From Paenibacillus_AR mesotrionivorans (GTDB taxonomy: Bacteria > Bacillota > Bacilli > Paenibacillales > NBRC-103111): a stretch of 64,000 bases of DNA. Positions 16,672 to 26,490 of this stretch are shown here, in pieces. The notes under the pieces were generated by a model. It was not told the origin of the DNA, did no database searches, and worked only from the letters and a program-made list of their open reading frames with translations. The stretch's first letter is position 1; each line of letters opens with the position of its first letter. The DNA lies in NCBI RefSeq assembly GCF_046098205.1, contig NZ_JBJURJ010000005.1, positions 331,687 to 395,686 of the forward strand, given 5' to 3'. A program made the position numbers and the translations under genes.

Positions 16672-19527
16672 TTGTCTTTCCTGCACGCTGCTATTCTCAT
16701 TCCGTTTCTTTTCTGCATTCTTGTGCTGCTGGTCCACCGATTGGCTCCCCGGCTGCATACGGGCTGGGCCGTGCTTCCAGCTCCATTGTTATTGTTTGTT
16801 TATTTCATGCTGCAAATTCCCGGCATTCAGGGAGGTGAGGCGGTTGCCGCCTCTGTCCCATGGATTCCCTCTCTGGGAATCCGCCTCCAGCTTTATCTGG
16901 ATGGGCTGGCGCTGTTGTTTGCGCTTCTGATCACAGGCGTGGGGACGCTTGTGACGGTGTATTCCATTTTTTATTTGGATAAGGCCAAGGAAACTCTGCA
17001 TCTCTTCTATGTGTACCTGCTTTTGTTTATGGGTGCCATGCTGGGCGTTGTGCTGTCCGACAACCTGATGGTGCTGTACGGATTTTGGGAGCTGACCAGC
17101 ATCTCCTCCTTCCTGTTGATCGCTTTCTGGAATCACCGGGGAAAATCCGTGTACGGCGCGCAAAAGTCTCTGCTAATCACAGTGTTCGGCGGCTTCGCCA
17201 TGTTCGGGGGATTTCTTCTGCTGTATGTTTTGACCGGAAGCTTCAGCATCCGGGACATCATCAGCCAGGTGGGCGCTATCTCCAGCCACAGTCTGTTTAT
17301 TCCCGCCATGATCCTGATCCTGCTGGGGGCGTTCACCAAGTCGGCCCAATTCCCTTTCCACATCTGGCTTCCTGATGCCATGGAGGCGCCCACTCCGGTC
17401 AGTGCATATCTGCATTCCGCTACGATGGTGAAGGCTGGACTGTATCTGGTGGCCCGCTTCACACCGGTGTTTGCCGGGCAGGGGGCGTGGATATGGATCG
17501 TCGCTTCGGTGGGGCTTATCACTCTGCTGTATGGGGCTGTGAAAGCCATCCGGCAAACGGATCTGAAGGCGCTGCTGGCATATTCCACCATCAGCCAGCT
17601 GGGACTCATCATGTGCCTCCTGGGCTTAGGCTCCGCCTCCGCCTTCTATACGGACCCGGACCAGGCGGCTTTCTTTTCCAAAGCAGCCGTCGCCGCCGTC
17701 TTCCATCTGTTGAATCATGCCATGTTCAAGGGTGCGCTGTTTATGGTGGTGGGCATTATCGACCACGAAACCGGAACCCGGGATATCCGCAATCTGGGCG
17801 GGCTTATGACGGTTATGCCGATTACCTTCACAGTGGCGGCCATCGGCGCGTTTTCCATGGCGGGGCTGCCGCCGTTCAGCGGCTTCCTAAGTAAGGAAAT
17901 GTTCTTTACGGCAGTGCTGGACATCCGCAGCATGAATGTGCTCGGTTTGGCCCAGTGGGGAACCCTCTTCCCTGTGCTTGCCTGGCTGGCCAGTATCTTT
18001 ACCTTTGTGTACAGCATGATCGTGGTATTCAAAAGCTTCGGCGGAAAGCTGCAAAGGGAAAAGCTGGAGAAAACACCTCATGAGGCTCCCTTGGGATTGC
18101 TGCTGCCTCCGGTTTTTTTGGCCTCCGGAACGGTCATTTTCGGATTTTTCCCCAATGTGCTGTCCCGGTACCTGATCGAGCCGGCTCTGGCAGCCATATT
18201 GCCGGCAATGGGCGGGAGCTACCATGTGCACATCTCCTTCTGGCACGGATGGACGCCGGAGGTATTTATGACCTTGGGCGTGATTGCTGCCGGAACGGCG
18301 GTTTACCTGCTGCACAGGTATATAAAACGCTGGCAGTCTCCCGGTTCCCCTCGTTATTCGTTGAATCAGCTTTACGACAGCGGACTGGACGGCCTGGAGC
18401 GTTATTCCAACAAGCTGACCGGGTTCTACATGACCGGTTCTGTCCGCCATTACCTGATTTATATATTCGCCTTTCTGATTGCCGCCTCAGGCGCGGCTTT
18501 GTTCACCTCGGATTCGGTCAGCTTCCGTATTCCAACGCTGGCAAGCGTCTCGTTCTATGAGGTGCTGCTGGTGCTGGCTATGCTGACGGCAGCGGTTGCC
18601 GTGCCCCTGGCCCGCTCCCGCATGTCAGCTATTATCTTCACCGGAGCCGTAGGGTATCTGGCTACCCTGTTTTTCGTTTTGTTCCGCGCGCCGGATCTGG
18701 CCTTGACCCAAATCATTGTGGAGACGGTGTCTGTTACCTTGTTCCTGCTCTGCTTCTACCACCTGCCGGAGCTCAAGAAGGAAAGCTTCAAGCTTCCCTT
18801 CAAGCTGACCAATTTCCTGATCGCAGCCGGAGTCGGCGTTGTAGTTACGCTGATTGCCCTGGCAGCCGGCGGAAGCAGCCCCTTCCCGTCCATTGCGGAG
18901 TATTATCTGAAGGAAAGCCATGATCTGGGCGGCGGCGACAATGTAGTCAATGTCATTCTGGTGGACTTCAGAGGTTTCGATACCATGCTGGAAATTTCGG
19001 TGTTGGGGATTGCGTCCTTGGGCATCTATGCGCTGATCAAGCTCCGGCTGCAGCCCGGGATGGTCCGGAAGACGGCAGATCTTGTCCGTTCGCGGCTCCC
19101 CCTGATCAAAACCAATGACGTCATTCTCCAAACCATAACCAAAACAGTGGTGTATATCATCCTGACCTTCTCCCTGTTCCTATTCCTTGCCGGACACAAC
19201 AATCCGGGAGGCGGGTTCATCGGGGGTCTGATGACATCGGCTGCGCTGGTTTTGCTGGCTATCGCCTTCGGCATGAAGAATGTGGCCCAGACTGTTCCCC
19301 TGGATTTCCGCAAGGTGACTGCTATCGGTCTTTTGACCGCCTTTTTGACCGGAACCGGATCCTTTTTGTTTGACGTTCCCTTTATGACCCATAGCTTCGG
19401 ATATTTCAATTTGCCCATCCTGGGAAAAACAGAGCTGGCCACGGCTGTGCTCTTTGACCTTGGCGTCTATATGGCCGTCGTGGGTGTAACCATGACGATT
19501 CTTTTCACAATAGGGAGGGACAACTAA
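16672..19527 (+). CDS. mrpA: Na+/H+ antiporter subunits A and B, fused (MrpA-MrpB)
   Basis: 951 residues. The first ~800 form MrpA, homologous to complex I subunit NuoL, with the conserved Glu in WELTSISSFLL and Lys-bearing HSATMVKAGLYL. The last ~140 residues match MrpB, with NNPGGGFIGGL. In Bacillus subtilis these are two genes; here they are one frame. The TTG start lies seven bases after AGGAGG. The complex exports Na+ in exchange for H+ and supports pH and sodium homeostasis. It is the first gene of a six-gene operon, with the stop overlapping the mrpC start. Confidence 0.9.
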   Translation: MSFLHAAILIPFLFCILVLLVHRLAPRLHTGWAVLPAPLLLFVYFMLQIPGIQGGEAVAASVPWIPSLGIRLQLYLDGLALLFALLITGVGTLVTVYSIFYLDKAKETLHLFYVYLLLFMGAMLGVVLSDNLMVLYGFWELTSISSFLLIAFWNHRGKSVYGAQKSLLITVFGGFAMFGGFLLLYVLTGSFSIRDIISQVGAISSHSLFIPAMILILLGAFTKSAQFPFHIWLPDAMEAPTPVSAYLHSATMVKAGLYLVARFTPVFAGQGAWIWIVASVGLITLLYGAVKAIRQTDLKALLAYSTISQLGLIMCLLGLGSASAFYTDPDQAAFFSKAAVAAVFHLLNHAMFKGALFMVVGIIDHETGTRDIRNLGGLMTVMPITFTVAAIGAFSMAGLPPFSGFLSKEMFFTAVLDIRSMNVLGLAQWGTLFPVLAWLASIFTFVYSMIVVFKSFGGKLQREKLEKTPHEAPLGLLLPPVFLASGTVIFGFFPNVLSRYLIEPALAAILPAMGGSYHVHISFWHGWTPEVFMTLGVIAAGTAVYLLHRYIKRWQSPGSPRYSLNQLYDSGLDGLERYSNKLTGFYMTGSVRHYLIYIFAFLIAASGAALFTSDSVSFRIPTLASVSFYEVLLVLAMLTAAVAVPLARSRMSAIIFTGAVGYLATLFFVLFRAPDLALTQIIVETVSVTLFLLCFYHLPELKKESFKLPFKLTNFLIAAGVGVVVTLIALAAGGSSPFPSIAEYYLKESHDLGGGDNVVNVILVDFRGFDTMLEISVLGIASLGIYALIKLRLQPGMVRKTADLVRSRLPLIKTNDVILQTITKTVVYIILTFSLFLFLAGHNNPGGGFIGGLMTSAALVLLAIAFGMKNVAQTVPLDFRKVTAIGLLTAFLTGTGSFLFDVPFMTHSFGYFNLPILGKTELATAVLFDLGVYMAVVGVTMTILFTIGRDN

Positions 19528-19865
19528 TGGAGGTGCTTATGGCGGTGACCATCGGCATGCTGTTTGCCGTTGGTGTGTATCAGCTTCTCTCCAAAAGTCT
19601 TTTGCGCATTATTCTTGGTACGGCGCTGCTCACCCACGGGGTGCATCTGCTGCTGCTGACCATGTCCGGCTTGAAAACAGGGGCTGCCCCCTTCCTGGGC
19701 CAAGCGGCAGATGCATATACGGATCCCCTTCCCCAGGCTCTGATTCTGACCTCCATCGTCATCAGCTTTGGGGTCACGGCCTTCTTCTTTGTTCTGGCAT
19801 ACCGCTCCTACCAAACTCTGGGCACCGACAACATGGAAGAACTGAGGGGGGAGACGGATGAATAA
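19527..19865 (+). CDS. mrpC: Na+/H+ antiporter subunit C (MrpC)
   Basis: 112 residues with three membrane helices, homologous to NuoK of complex I, as expected for MrpC. The ATG shares its first base with the last base of the mrpA stop codon, and GGGAGGG lies upstream. The gene overlaps mrpD by eight bases, so translation of the operon is coupled. It is part of the membrane core of the Mrp complex. Confidence 0.9.
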   Translation: MEVLMAVTIGMLFAVGVYQLLSKSLLRIILGTALLTHGVHLLLLTMSGLKTGAAPFLGQAADAYTDPLPQALILTSIVISFGVTAFFFVLAYRSYQTLGTDNMEELRGETDE

Positions 19866-21336
19866 CTGGCTTGTATTACCCTTGTTATTGCCTCTGTTCA
19901 CCGCTGTGGCCCTGATTTTCCTGAAGGAGCGGATCCGGCTGCAGCGGGCTATCAGCCTCGCAAGCGCTCTGGTGAATATTGGGATTACGGCGGGGTTGGT
20001 GTACCAGGTCTGGCAAAACGGGATTCAAACCCTGTTTATGGGCGGCTGGCTGCCTCCATACGGCATTGTGTTTACGGCAGATATGCTGGCCGCCCTGCTG
20101 GTGCTCAGCACGGCAGTGGTCAGCGCCGCCTGTCTGGTGTATTCCTTCGGCAGTATCGGGGAGGAGCGGGAACGGAACTATTTTTATCCGTTCTTTCAAT
20201 TTTTGCTGGCGGGTGTGTCCGGCTCTTTCCTCACGGGGGATATCTTCAATCTGTTTGTCTGCTTCGAGGTGATGCTCATCGCCTCCTATGCCCTGATCGT
20301 CCTGGGCGGAACCAAGCAGCAGCTGCGGGAAACCCTGAAATATATCCTGATCAACATCGTCTCCTCCACCCTGTTTGTGGCTTCCGTGGCGTATCTGTAT
20401 GCGGCGACGGGGACCTTGAACATGGCCCATCTGTCGGTCCGTATCGCAGAGGCTGGCCCGGGGGGTGTGCTGACGGTGGTGAGCGTATTGTTCCTTATCG
20501 TGTTTTCCCTGAAGGCGGGACTTTTCCTGTTCTTCTGGCTGCCCGGCTCTTACGGGGCGCCGCCTGCAGCCATCGGAGCCTTGTTCGGAGCGCTGTTGAC
20601 CAAGGTCGGGCTGTATGCCCTCATTCGGACATTTACTCTGATGTTCTATCAGGAAACGTTAAGCAGCCACACCTTGATGGGCTGGATGGGAGCGGCCACT
20701 ATGATCCTGGGCGCCGCGGGCGCCGTTGCTTACCGGGATGTCCCGCGGATTATGAATTACAATGTGCTCATCAGCATCGGCTTTACCGCCTTCGGCATTG
20801 CAGTGGCCAATGGGGATGCCTTAAACGGAGTGGTGCTGTATCTGATGCACGATATGGTCGCCAAAGCCCTGATGTTTATGCTTGGGGGGATGATCATCCA
20901 GGCGGCGAGAACCGGACGGATTACCGAAATGGGCGGACTTATGCGCAAAAGGCCCCTGCTGGGCTGGATGTTCTTCATTCTGTCTTTGGCGGTGGCCGGT
21001 GTTCCGCCTTTAAGCGGTTTTGCGGGTAAACTCCTGATCCTCCGCGGCGGCCTGGACGCCGGCATGTATCTGTTCACCGCCATAAGCCTGGCCACCAGCC
21101 TCATCGTGCTGTACTCCATGCTGCGAATTTTCATGTTTGCCTTCTGGGGGGAGGAGAAAACACCCATCCCCGCCAAGCCTCAAAACCAGACGGCCATGAC
21201 GGTTGCTGCGGTCAGTCTGTTCTGCCTGATTATTCTGATGGGCATCGGCTCCGAATGGCTGTATGCGTTGGCCTCCCGGGCAGGGGATATCCTTCTTCAG
21301 CCGGAGCTATATATTGAAGCTGTATTAGGAGGGTAA
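19858..21336 (+). CDS. mrpD: Na+/H+ antiporter subunit D (MrpD)
   Basis: 492 residues, about 14 membrane helices, homologous to the NuoM/NuoN proton-channel subunits. The conserved membrane Glu lies in FVCFEVMLIASYAL (about residue 137), and the channel signature around LMHDMVAKALMFMLGG is clear. A GGGGGGAG run precedes the start inside mrpC. Length and order match known mrp operons. Confidence 0.9.
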   Translation: MNNWLVLPLLLPLFTAVALIFLKERIRLQRAISLASALVNIGITAGLVYQVWQNGIQTLFMGGWLPPYGIVFTADMLAALLVLSTAVVSAACLVYSFGSIGEERERNYFYPFFQFLLAGVSGSFLTGDIFNLFVCFEVMLIASYALIVLGGTKQQLRETLKYILINIVSSTLFVASVAYLYAATGTLNMAHLSVRIAEAGPGGVLTVVSVLFLIVFSLKAGLFLFFWLPGSYGAPPAAIGALFGALLTKVGLYALIRTFTLMFYQETLSSHTLMGWMGAATMILGAAGAVAYRDVPRIMNYNVLISIGFTAFGIAVANGDALNGVVLYLMHDMVAKALMFMLGGMIIQAARTGRITEMGGLMRKRPLLGWMFFILSLAVAGVPPLSGFAGKLLILRGGLDAGMYLFTAISLATSLIVLYSMLRIFMFAFWGEEKTPIPAKPQNQTAMTVAAVSLFCLIILMGIGSEWLYALASRAGDILLQPELYIEAVLGG

Positions 21337-21341
21337 CCAGC

Positions 21342-21821
21342 ATGGGCTCACAATTTAGTTTGAATATCGTGATTGCGGTTGTGTGGATGTTTTTGTTTAA
21401 TGAGATGTCCGCTCTGCAATTTTTCATCGGCTTCACAGTAGGTGCCCTGATCATTCTGGCGCTGAGGCGCTTCCGGCCGGCGGGCTTTTATCTTACCCGG
21501 CTGTGGCCGGTGCTGAAGCTGCTGGGGATCTTCATCCGGGAGCTGTTCGTCTCCAGCCTCACCGTTGCGCGTCATTTGCTCCGGCCTAAGCTTGCGGTCC
21601 GCCCCGCCATTTTCGCTTATGAAACCACGCTTCGATCCGATTGGGAAATCACACTGTTGGCCTGCCTCATCTGTCTGACTCCGGGCACGTTGACTCTGGA
21701 GGTCTCACCGGACAAAAGCACGTTGTACATCCATGCTATGGACATGGGGGATGTGGACGAAGCCGTTGACCAAATCAGAAGCACATTCGAAAAAGCCATT
21801 ATGGAGGTGACCCGGCCTTGA
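21342..21821 (+). CDS. mrpE: Na+/H+ antiporter subunit E (MrpE)
   Basis: 159 residues, the usual MrpE length. Two or three N-terminal membrane helices precede a cytosolic region with the family segment LTPGTLTLEVSPD. It starts five bases after the mrpD stop with GGAGGG in front, and its stop overlaps the mrpF start. Confidence 0.88.
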   Translation: MGSQFSLNIVIAVVWMFLFNEMSALQFFIGFTVGALIILALRRFRPAGFYLTRLWPVLKLLGIFIRELFVSSLTVARHLLRPKLAVRPAIFAYETTLRSDWEITLLACLICLTPGTLTLEVSPDKSTLYIHAMDMGDVDEAVDQIRSTFEKAIMEVTRP

Positions 21822-22111
21822 CCGATTTCCTGCTGCTTGTTTCGCTTTCGATTCTGTCCTTGGCCATACTGGGCTGCACCTACCGCTTGATCAAGGGACC
21901 GTCCATGCCGGATCGGATTGCCGCGCTGGATGCCATTGGCATTAATCTGTTGGCGATTATCGCTATCGTCAGCCTTTTACTGGACACCCAGGTGTTCATC
22001 GACATTATTCTGGTTATCGGCATTCTTACGTTTATCGGGACCACAGCGTTTGCCAGATATATTGAAAGAGGGATGGTGATGGAGAGTGGAGATGATAACG
22101 AGAGGAATTGA
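21818..22111 (+). CDS. mrpF: Na+/H+ antiporter subunit F (MrpF)
   Basis: 97 residues with three membrane helices; GPSMPDRIAALDAIGINLLA is the typical MrpF segment. The TTG start overlaps the mrpE stop, with GGAGG about ten bases upstream. It overlaps mrpG at its own end. Confidence 0.88.
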   Translation: MTDFLLLVSLSILSLAILGCTYRLIKGPSMPDRIAALDAIGINLLAIIAIVSLLLDTQVFIDIILVIGILTFIGTTAFARYIERGMVMESGDDNERN

Positions 22112-22487
22112 GCTGTTGGCTCTGGTGATTATCTTGATCGGGGCCTTGTTCGGTGCGTTAGGCGCCTTCGGGCTGATCCGGCTGCCGGATGTGTATCTCC
22201 GGTCCCATGCCGCCACCAAAAGTGCTACCTTAGGAGTGCTGTTGGTGCTGGCCGGCGTATTCGTGTACCTTTTGATTAAGGATGGCCATGTCAGCATCAA
22301 GCTGCTTCTGGGGATCGTATTCGTGTTTATCACCTCGCCGGTGGCGGGGCATCTTAATGGGCGGGCCGCTTACCGTTCGGGTGTGCCTCTTGACCAAAGC
22401 ACCGTGAGAGACGACTTGAAGCGGGCAGATAGTAACGGGATTCCAGGAGATATCGGGAACGGTGGGGAAGTTGTGAGGGAGCGGTAA
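22092..22487 (+). CDS. mrpG: Na+/H+ antiporter subunit G (MrpG)
   Basis: 131 residues, three membrane helices, with GALGAFGLIRLPDVYLRSHA, the MrpG signature. I chose ATG (MITRGIEL), which has GGAGAGTGGAG upstream; an in-frame GTG lies two codons earlier. The hydrophilic C-terminal tail after the third helix appears somewhat longer than in typical MrpG. It is the last mrp gene; the 185-bp repeat element follows. Confidence 0.85.
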   Translation: MITRGIELLALVIILIGALFGALGAFGLIRLPDVYLRSHAATKSATLGVLLVLAGVFVYLLIKDGHVSIKLLLGIVFVFITSPVAGHLNGRAAYRSGVPLDQSTVRDDLKRADSNGIPGDIGNGGEVVRER

Positions 22488-22500
22488 TGCCGGAGAAACG

Positions 22501-22685
22501 CTAACGAATCTGTGCCACGCTATTGGGCTGCAATAGAGCCTATTTGAATTCTAACGAACCCTGGCCACGCTATTGGTCCGAAGGAGCGCCGAAATGGCCT
22601 CTAAACCGGAGAATAGCGTGGCTCAGATTCGTTAGATTTTTGTGCATGCCTTTTTTCACAGAATAGCGTGGCTGAGATTCGCTAG
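22501..22685. repeat. 185-bp intergenic element, copy A
   Basis: Four 24-nt units: two forward, starting at 22501 and 22551 (CTAACGAA...CACGCTATT), and two reverse, starting at 22612 and 22662 (AATAGCGTGG...TTCGYTAG). Offsets are 0, 50, 111 and 161. Each unit is a near-palindrome because TAACG or TAGCG can pair with CGTTA or CGCTA. Copies with exactly the same geometry occur at 45967 and 53672. It lies between the end of mrpG and the end of the MFS gene. Confidence 0.85.
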
Positions 22686-22729
22686 AAAGAAAGCCCCCAA
22701 ACTGGCTTCGCCGATTCAGAGGCCTCTAA

Positions 22730-23959
22730 TCAAACCGTACGATTCCGGGAAGCCCCCCAGCCGCACAGAAACATCAAGCCTGTGACAACAAGCAAAAGTA
22801 AAAGCGGGATGCTCCAGCCCCCGGTTACATCGTGAAGCCACCCAAACAGGGTCGGTCCGCTTGCGGCTAACAGGTACCCCACCGCTTGGGACATGCCGGA
22901 CAAGGAAGCCGCATCCTGGGCATCCTTCGTCCGCAGCGTAAGGAAAATCATGGCCAAGGCAAAGGAGGTTCCTCCGCCGATGCCGAGGAAGATGATCCAC
23001 AGCGGAATGAGCGTGTTGCCGCCCAGGTCCAGGTACAGTCCGCCTAATGAAGCGAGCATTAATACCGCCATGATAGCCACCAAGAGACGCTGGTTTTTCA
23101 TACGGCCTGCAAGGATCGGCACCAGGAAGGTGACCGGCAATTGGGATAGCTGCAGCAGGGAGATCATCCAGCCTGCACTGCTGTCGCTTAACCCCCGGCT
23201 GACCAGTAAATCGGGGAACCACGAAATGGTTACATAGAAAACCAGAGATTGCATTCCCATAAAAAGAGCCACCGTCCATGCCAGCGGTGAACGCCACAAG
23301 CTTCTCCGCTTCACCGCCCCCGGCATCAATCCGGATGCCCCACGGCCGGACCGGATTTGAAGGAACCAGAACAGCGCCGAAATGGGAACAAGCACTCCCC
23401 ATATACCTAATGCGCCATTCCAGCCCAGACTACGAGACAGCGGGACACTTGTCCCGGATGCCAACGCCCCGCATAAATTCATGCTTACCGTATAAACACC
23501 GGTCATAATCCCGACCTGCAGGGGGAAATCCCGCTTCACCAGACTGGGGAGCAGCACATTGAATACCGCAATGGCCAATCCGATCAAAACCGTGCCTCCA
23601 ATTAAGGGAACGGTGGCAGGCATCAGGCGGACGGCAAAACCGGCCATCAGCACAAACAAGGAATACAGCAGAACCTTTTCCAATCCAAAACGCCGGGACA
23701 GTCCCGGGGCAAACGGAGACAGCGCACAAAAGGCCAGCAGGGGCAAGGCGGTGATCAAGCCTGCCACTGTATTCGTTAATCCAAGCGCTTCGCGAATGGA
23801 GGATAACAGCGGGCCCACAGAAGTAATGGGGGAGCGCATGGTCAGAGAAATCAGAATAATGCCGATCACGATTGTCCATCCCGAAGTCATGGACAGCTTT
23901 TTTTCTCCCGGCAAGGAGCTGCTGGATGTCATCTTGCCCATGTTGCCTTGCATACTCAT
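22730..23959 (-). CDS. MFS transporter, CynX/NimT-like
   Basis: 409 residues with about 12 membrane helices. The first loop after GIILISLTMRSPITSVGPLL resembles CynX/NimT (YycB-like) transporters, which carry cyanate, nitroimidazoles or unknown small anions. The ATG overlaps the stop of the upstream FadR-like gene (ATGA), so they are coupled. Placed after an adenine deaminase and its regulator, it might move a nitrogen compound; this is only positional inference. Confidence 0.75.
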   Translation of the reverse strand: MSMQGNMGKMTSSSSLPGEKKLSMTSGWTIVIGIILISLTMRSPITSVGPLLSSIREALGLTNTVAGLITALPLLAFCALSPFAPGLSRRFGLEKVLLYSLFVLMAGFAVRLMPATVPLIGGTVLIGLAIAVFNVLLPSLVKRDFPLQVGIMTGVYTVSMNLCGALASGTSVPLSRSLGWNGALGIWGVLVPISALFWFLQIRSGRGASGLMPGAVKRRSLWRSPLAWTVALFMGMQSLVFYVTISWFPDLLVSRGLSDSSAGWMISLLQLSQLPVTFLVPILAGRMKNQRLLVAIMAVLMLASLGGLYLDLGGNTLIPLWIIFLGIGGGTSFALAMIFLTLRTKDAQDAASLSGMSQAVGYLLAASGPTLFGWLHDVTGGWSIPLLLLLVVTGLMFLCGWGASRNRTV

Positions 23960-24648
23960 GAACGGTCTCCTTCTTCAATTGAGATGAAAGTTTTGGATTC
24001 CAAAATATAACGCTGAACCGCCGCTACGGCCTGGTTGCTGTCCTGTGCCACAACCCCCTCCACCAGCTGCCGGTGGATCTCGATGAACATTGGCTTGACC
24101 TCACTGCGGGTCAGGCTTGCAATGGAATCATGCAGCGCTTCTACAATATGGTCGTACAATTCAATCAGGATGTTATTGTGGGACGCCTGAAGAATCATCT
24201 GGTGAAGACGGATATCCTCCGTCACATACGCATCCAGATCGCCGAGCTTCGCGGCCGTTTCCCAGCGTTCGAAATGAAGCAGCAATTCCCGGGCTTCATC
24301 CTCCGTCCTGCGTTGGGCAGCCAAAAAAGCCCCCTCCCGTTCCAGCGCATGCCGGACCTCTAAAGTATCCATCGTATCGGTGCGGACAATACGCTTCTGC
24401 AGCACGGCTCCCAGGGCACTTGACGAACAGACATAGGTGCCGTCGCCTTGTCTGGTCTTTAATAACCCCGCATGGGTTAACGCCCGGATGGCCTCCCGCA
24501 AGGTATTGCGGCTGACATTCAAGTCCGCCATCAGTTCAGACTCAGCCGGGATGCGCATTCCTACCGCCCATTGGCCCGATTCGATCAGTCCTTCGATCTG
24601 TAGGGCGACTTGCTCTACCAGTGTCAGCCGCTTGGTTTTTTGAAGCAT
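23956..24648 (-). CDS. FadR-subfamily GntR transcriptional regulator
   Basis: 230 residues. An N-terminal winged helix (about 5-70, with IPAESELMADLNVSRNTLRE) is followed by an all-helical FCD ligand domain. FCD domains bind carboxylates through a metal site; candidate ligands lie in the LHQMILQASHN region. I chose the ATG starting MLQKTKR, seven bases after GGGGGAG. It is coupled to the MFS gene and probably represses that pair. A perfect short palindrome lies just upstream. Confidence 0.8.
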   Translation of the reverse strand: MLQKTKRLTLVEQVALQIEGLIESGQWAVGMRIPAESELMADLNVSRNTLREAIRALTHAGLLKTRQGDGTYVCSSSALGAVLQKRIVRTDTMDTLEVRHALEREGAFLAAQRRTEDEARELLLHFERWETAAKLGDLDAYVTEDIRLHQMILQASHNNILIELYDHIVEALHDSIASLTRSEVKPMFIEIHRQLVEGVVAQDSNQAVAAVQRYILESKTFISIEEGDRS

Positions 24649-24666
24649 AGGCACTCCCCCCATTCC

Positions 24667-24678
24667 AGACACCTGTCT
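24667..24678. promoter_or_regulatory. candidate operator of the FadR-like regulator
   Basis: AGACACCTGTCT is an inverted repeat of AGACA about 20 bases before the regulator start. GntR operators are short palindromes of this size, but this one is unproven. Confidence 0.35.
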
Positions 24679-24703
24679 AAACGTAGGATGTTTGGTTTAT
24701 TGG

Positions 24704-26449
24704 CTATATTAACACATCAATATGTGAAAAGGAAGCAAATTCGAATAAACCCTTATCGGTTAATTTCAGCTCGGGAATAACGGGAAGCGTCAGGAACGCC
24801 AGCGCCAAAAAAGGATTAAAGGCTTTGGGCGAACCGATATGGGCCAGTCCTTCATGTAAAGCATGCAGCGATTTATTAACAGACATATAATCCCGGTCCG
24901 ACATTAGTCCTGCAACAGGAAGAGCCAATGAGGCCACAACCTCCTCCCCATCCACTACCACCAATCCTCCGTTCATCTCCTTCACATGCCGGATAGCCGC
25001 CAATATCTCCTGATCCGAGGTGCCGACCGCCACAATATTATGGGAATCATGCGCCACCGTACTGGCGATTGCCCCCCGTTTTAGCTGAAATCCCTTCACA
25101 ATAGCCGCTCCGATATTTCCGGTAGCATGATGCCGTTCCACCACGATTATTTTCAACAGGTCGCGTTCAATGGAAGGCTGAAAAGTACCTTTATGGATAT
25201 CAACATGCTCCTTAAGGTGACGGGTAACCAGGCTGTTAGGTATCAGCCCAATCACATTGCACAATGTGGATGTCAGCGGAATTTGCAGGTCGCTTAGTGC
25301 CACTTCCTTAGCGTTGATAGTGGGCAGAGACGGCCGGTCGGTATGAGCCGTTAATGCCGCAGGAAATTCGGTTTCCACCAGCTGCCCCCGGTCCACGATA
25401 CATCTTCCTTTTTTATAAACCCGATGAATGGAAATGTCATTGAGGTTATCCAGCAGCAGCAGATCCGCCTGGTAACCGGGCGCAACAGCCCCTACATGGC
25501 GCAGTCCGAAGCATTCGGCTGCATTCAGGGTAGCCATTTGAATGGCAGTAATGGGGTCTAATCCCTTGCCGATGGCCAGCCGGACAATATGGTCGACGCT
25601 ACCTTCCTCAATTAAATCATCCAGGTGTTTGTCATCGGTCACGAACAGGCATCTCCGGGAATTCTGCGGGGTGACGGCGGGAAGCAGAGCCTCCAAATCC
25701 TTGGCTACAGTGCCTTCCCGGATCATCAGATACATCCCCAGCTCCAGACGGTCCTTGGCTTCGCGGCTGTTAATGCTCTCATGATCGGTGCGGATGCCTG
25801 CCGACAGATAGATATTTAAGTCCTCCCGGCCGATGCCCGCGGCATGACCGTCAATGACACCACCGTTCCGCTGTGCCATACATAGCTTGTCCATCATTCC
25901 CTGATCCGCACGGGCAACAGCCGGAAAATCCATCACCTCCGCCAGACCCAGAACCCGGGGGTCCGCCATAAAGGGAGCAAGCTGCTCAGCCGCAAGCGTT
26001 GCTCCATTGCTCTCAAAGGACGTTGAGGGTACACAAGAGGGCAGCATAACGAAAATATCCATGGGCACTCCCGCGGCATCATCCAGCATGTATTGAATCC
26101 CCTTCTCCCCTGCCACATTGGCAATTTCATGGGGATCGGTGATCACCGTGGTTACGCCGTGCTGAAGCACTACCTTGGCAAATTCACCCGGCAAAAGCAT
26201 GGAGCTTTCGATATGGATATGCCCGTCGATAAATCCCGGGACGATCATTTTTCCCCTGGCATCCATCACCTCATGGCCTTCATAGGAACCAATGCCCGCG
26301 ATGATTCCATCCGCAATGGCAATGTCCCCTTCCATAAGCTCACCCGTAAACACATTTACGATAGTCCCTTGTTTGATCACCAAATCAGCGGGGATTTGTT
26401 TGCCTGCAACTTGAATTCGTTTGGTTAATGCCGAGGGTTGATTGGACAT
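24704..26449 (-). CDS. ade: adenine deaminase
   Basis: 581 residues, the usual Ade/AdeC length. The amidohydrolase metal motif appears as DGHIHIESSM (about residues 74-83), then TTVITDPHEIANVAG and IDGHAAG further on. The C-terminal adenine deaminase domain has SHNIVAVGT. It converts adenine to hypoxanthine and ammonia in the cytosol. AAAGGAG lies nine bases before the ATG. Expression should be switched on by adenine through the riboswitch in its leader. Confidence 0.9.
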   Translation of the reverse strand: MSNQPSALTKRIQVAGKQIPADLVIKQGTIVNVFTGELMEGDIAIADGIIAGIGSYEGHEVMDARGKMIVPGFIDGHIHIESSMLLPGEFAKVVLQHGVTTVITDPHEIANVAGEKGIQYMLDDAAGVPMDIFVMLPSCVPSTSFESNGATLAAEQLAPFMADPRVLGLAEVMDFPAVARADQGMMDKLCMAQRNGGVIDGHAAGIGREDLNIYLSAGIRTDHESINSREAKDRLELGMYLMIREGTVAKDLEALLPAVTPQNSRRCLFVTDDKHLDDLIEEGSVDHIVRLAIGKGLDPITAIQMATLNAAECFGLRHVGAVAPGYQADLLLLDNLNDISIHRVYKKGRCIVDRGQLVETEFPAALTAHTDRPSLPTINAKEVALSDLQIPLTSTLCNVIGLIPNSLVTRHLKEHVDIHKGTFQPSIERDLLKIIVVERHHATGNIGAAIVKGFQLKRGAIASTVAHDSHNIVAVGTSDQEILAAIRHVKEMNGGLVVVDGEEVVASLALPVAGLMSDRDYMSVNKSLHALHEGLAHIGSPKAFNPFLALAFLTLPVIPELKLTDKGLFEFASFSHIDVLI

Positions 26450-26490
26450 ACGATCTGCTCCTTTTATTGGAATTTCATATGTAGATAAAT

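Noticed and set aside
16523..16930. Open frame beginning in the mrp leader, a possible leader peptide
   Set aside because: Its first ATG lies in the -10 box and would not be transcribed, and the frame continues far into mrpA instead of ending before it.
22501..22685. Repeat units taken for a CRISPR array
   Set aside because: Only four units, two of them inverted, with spacers of 26 and 37 bases and no cas genes.
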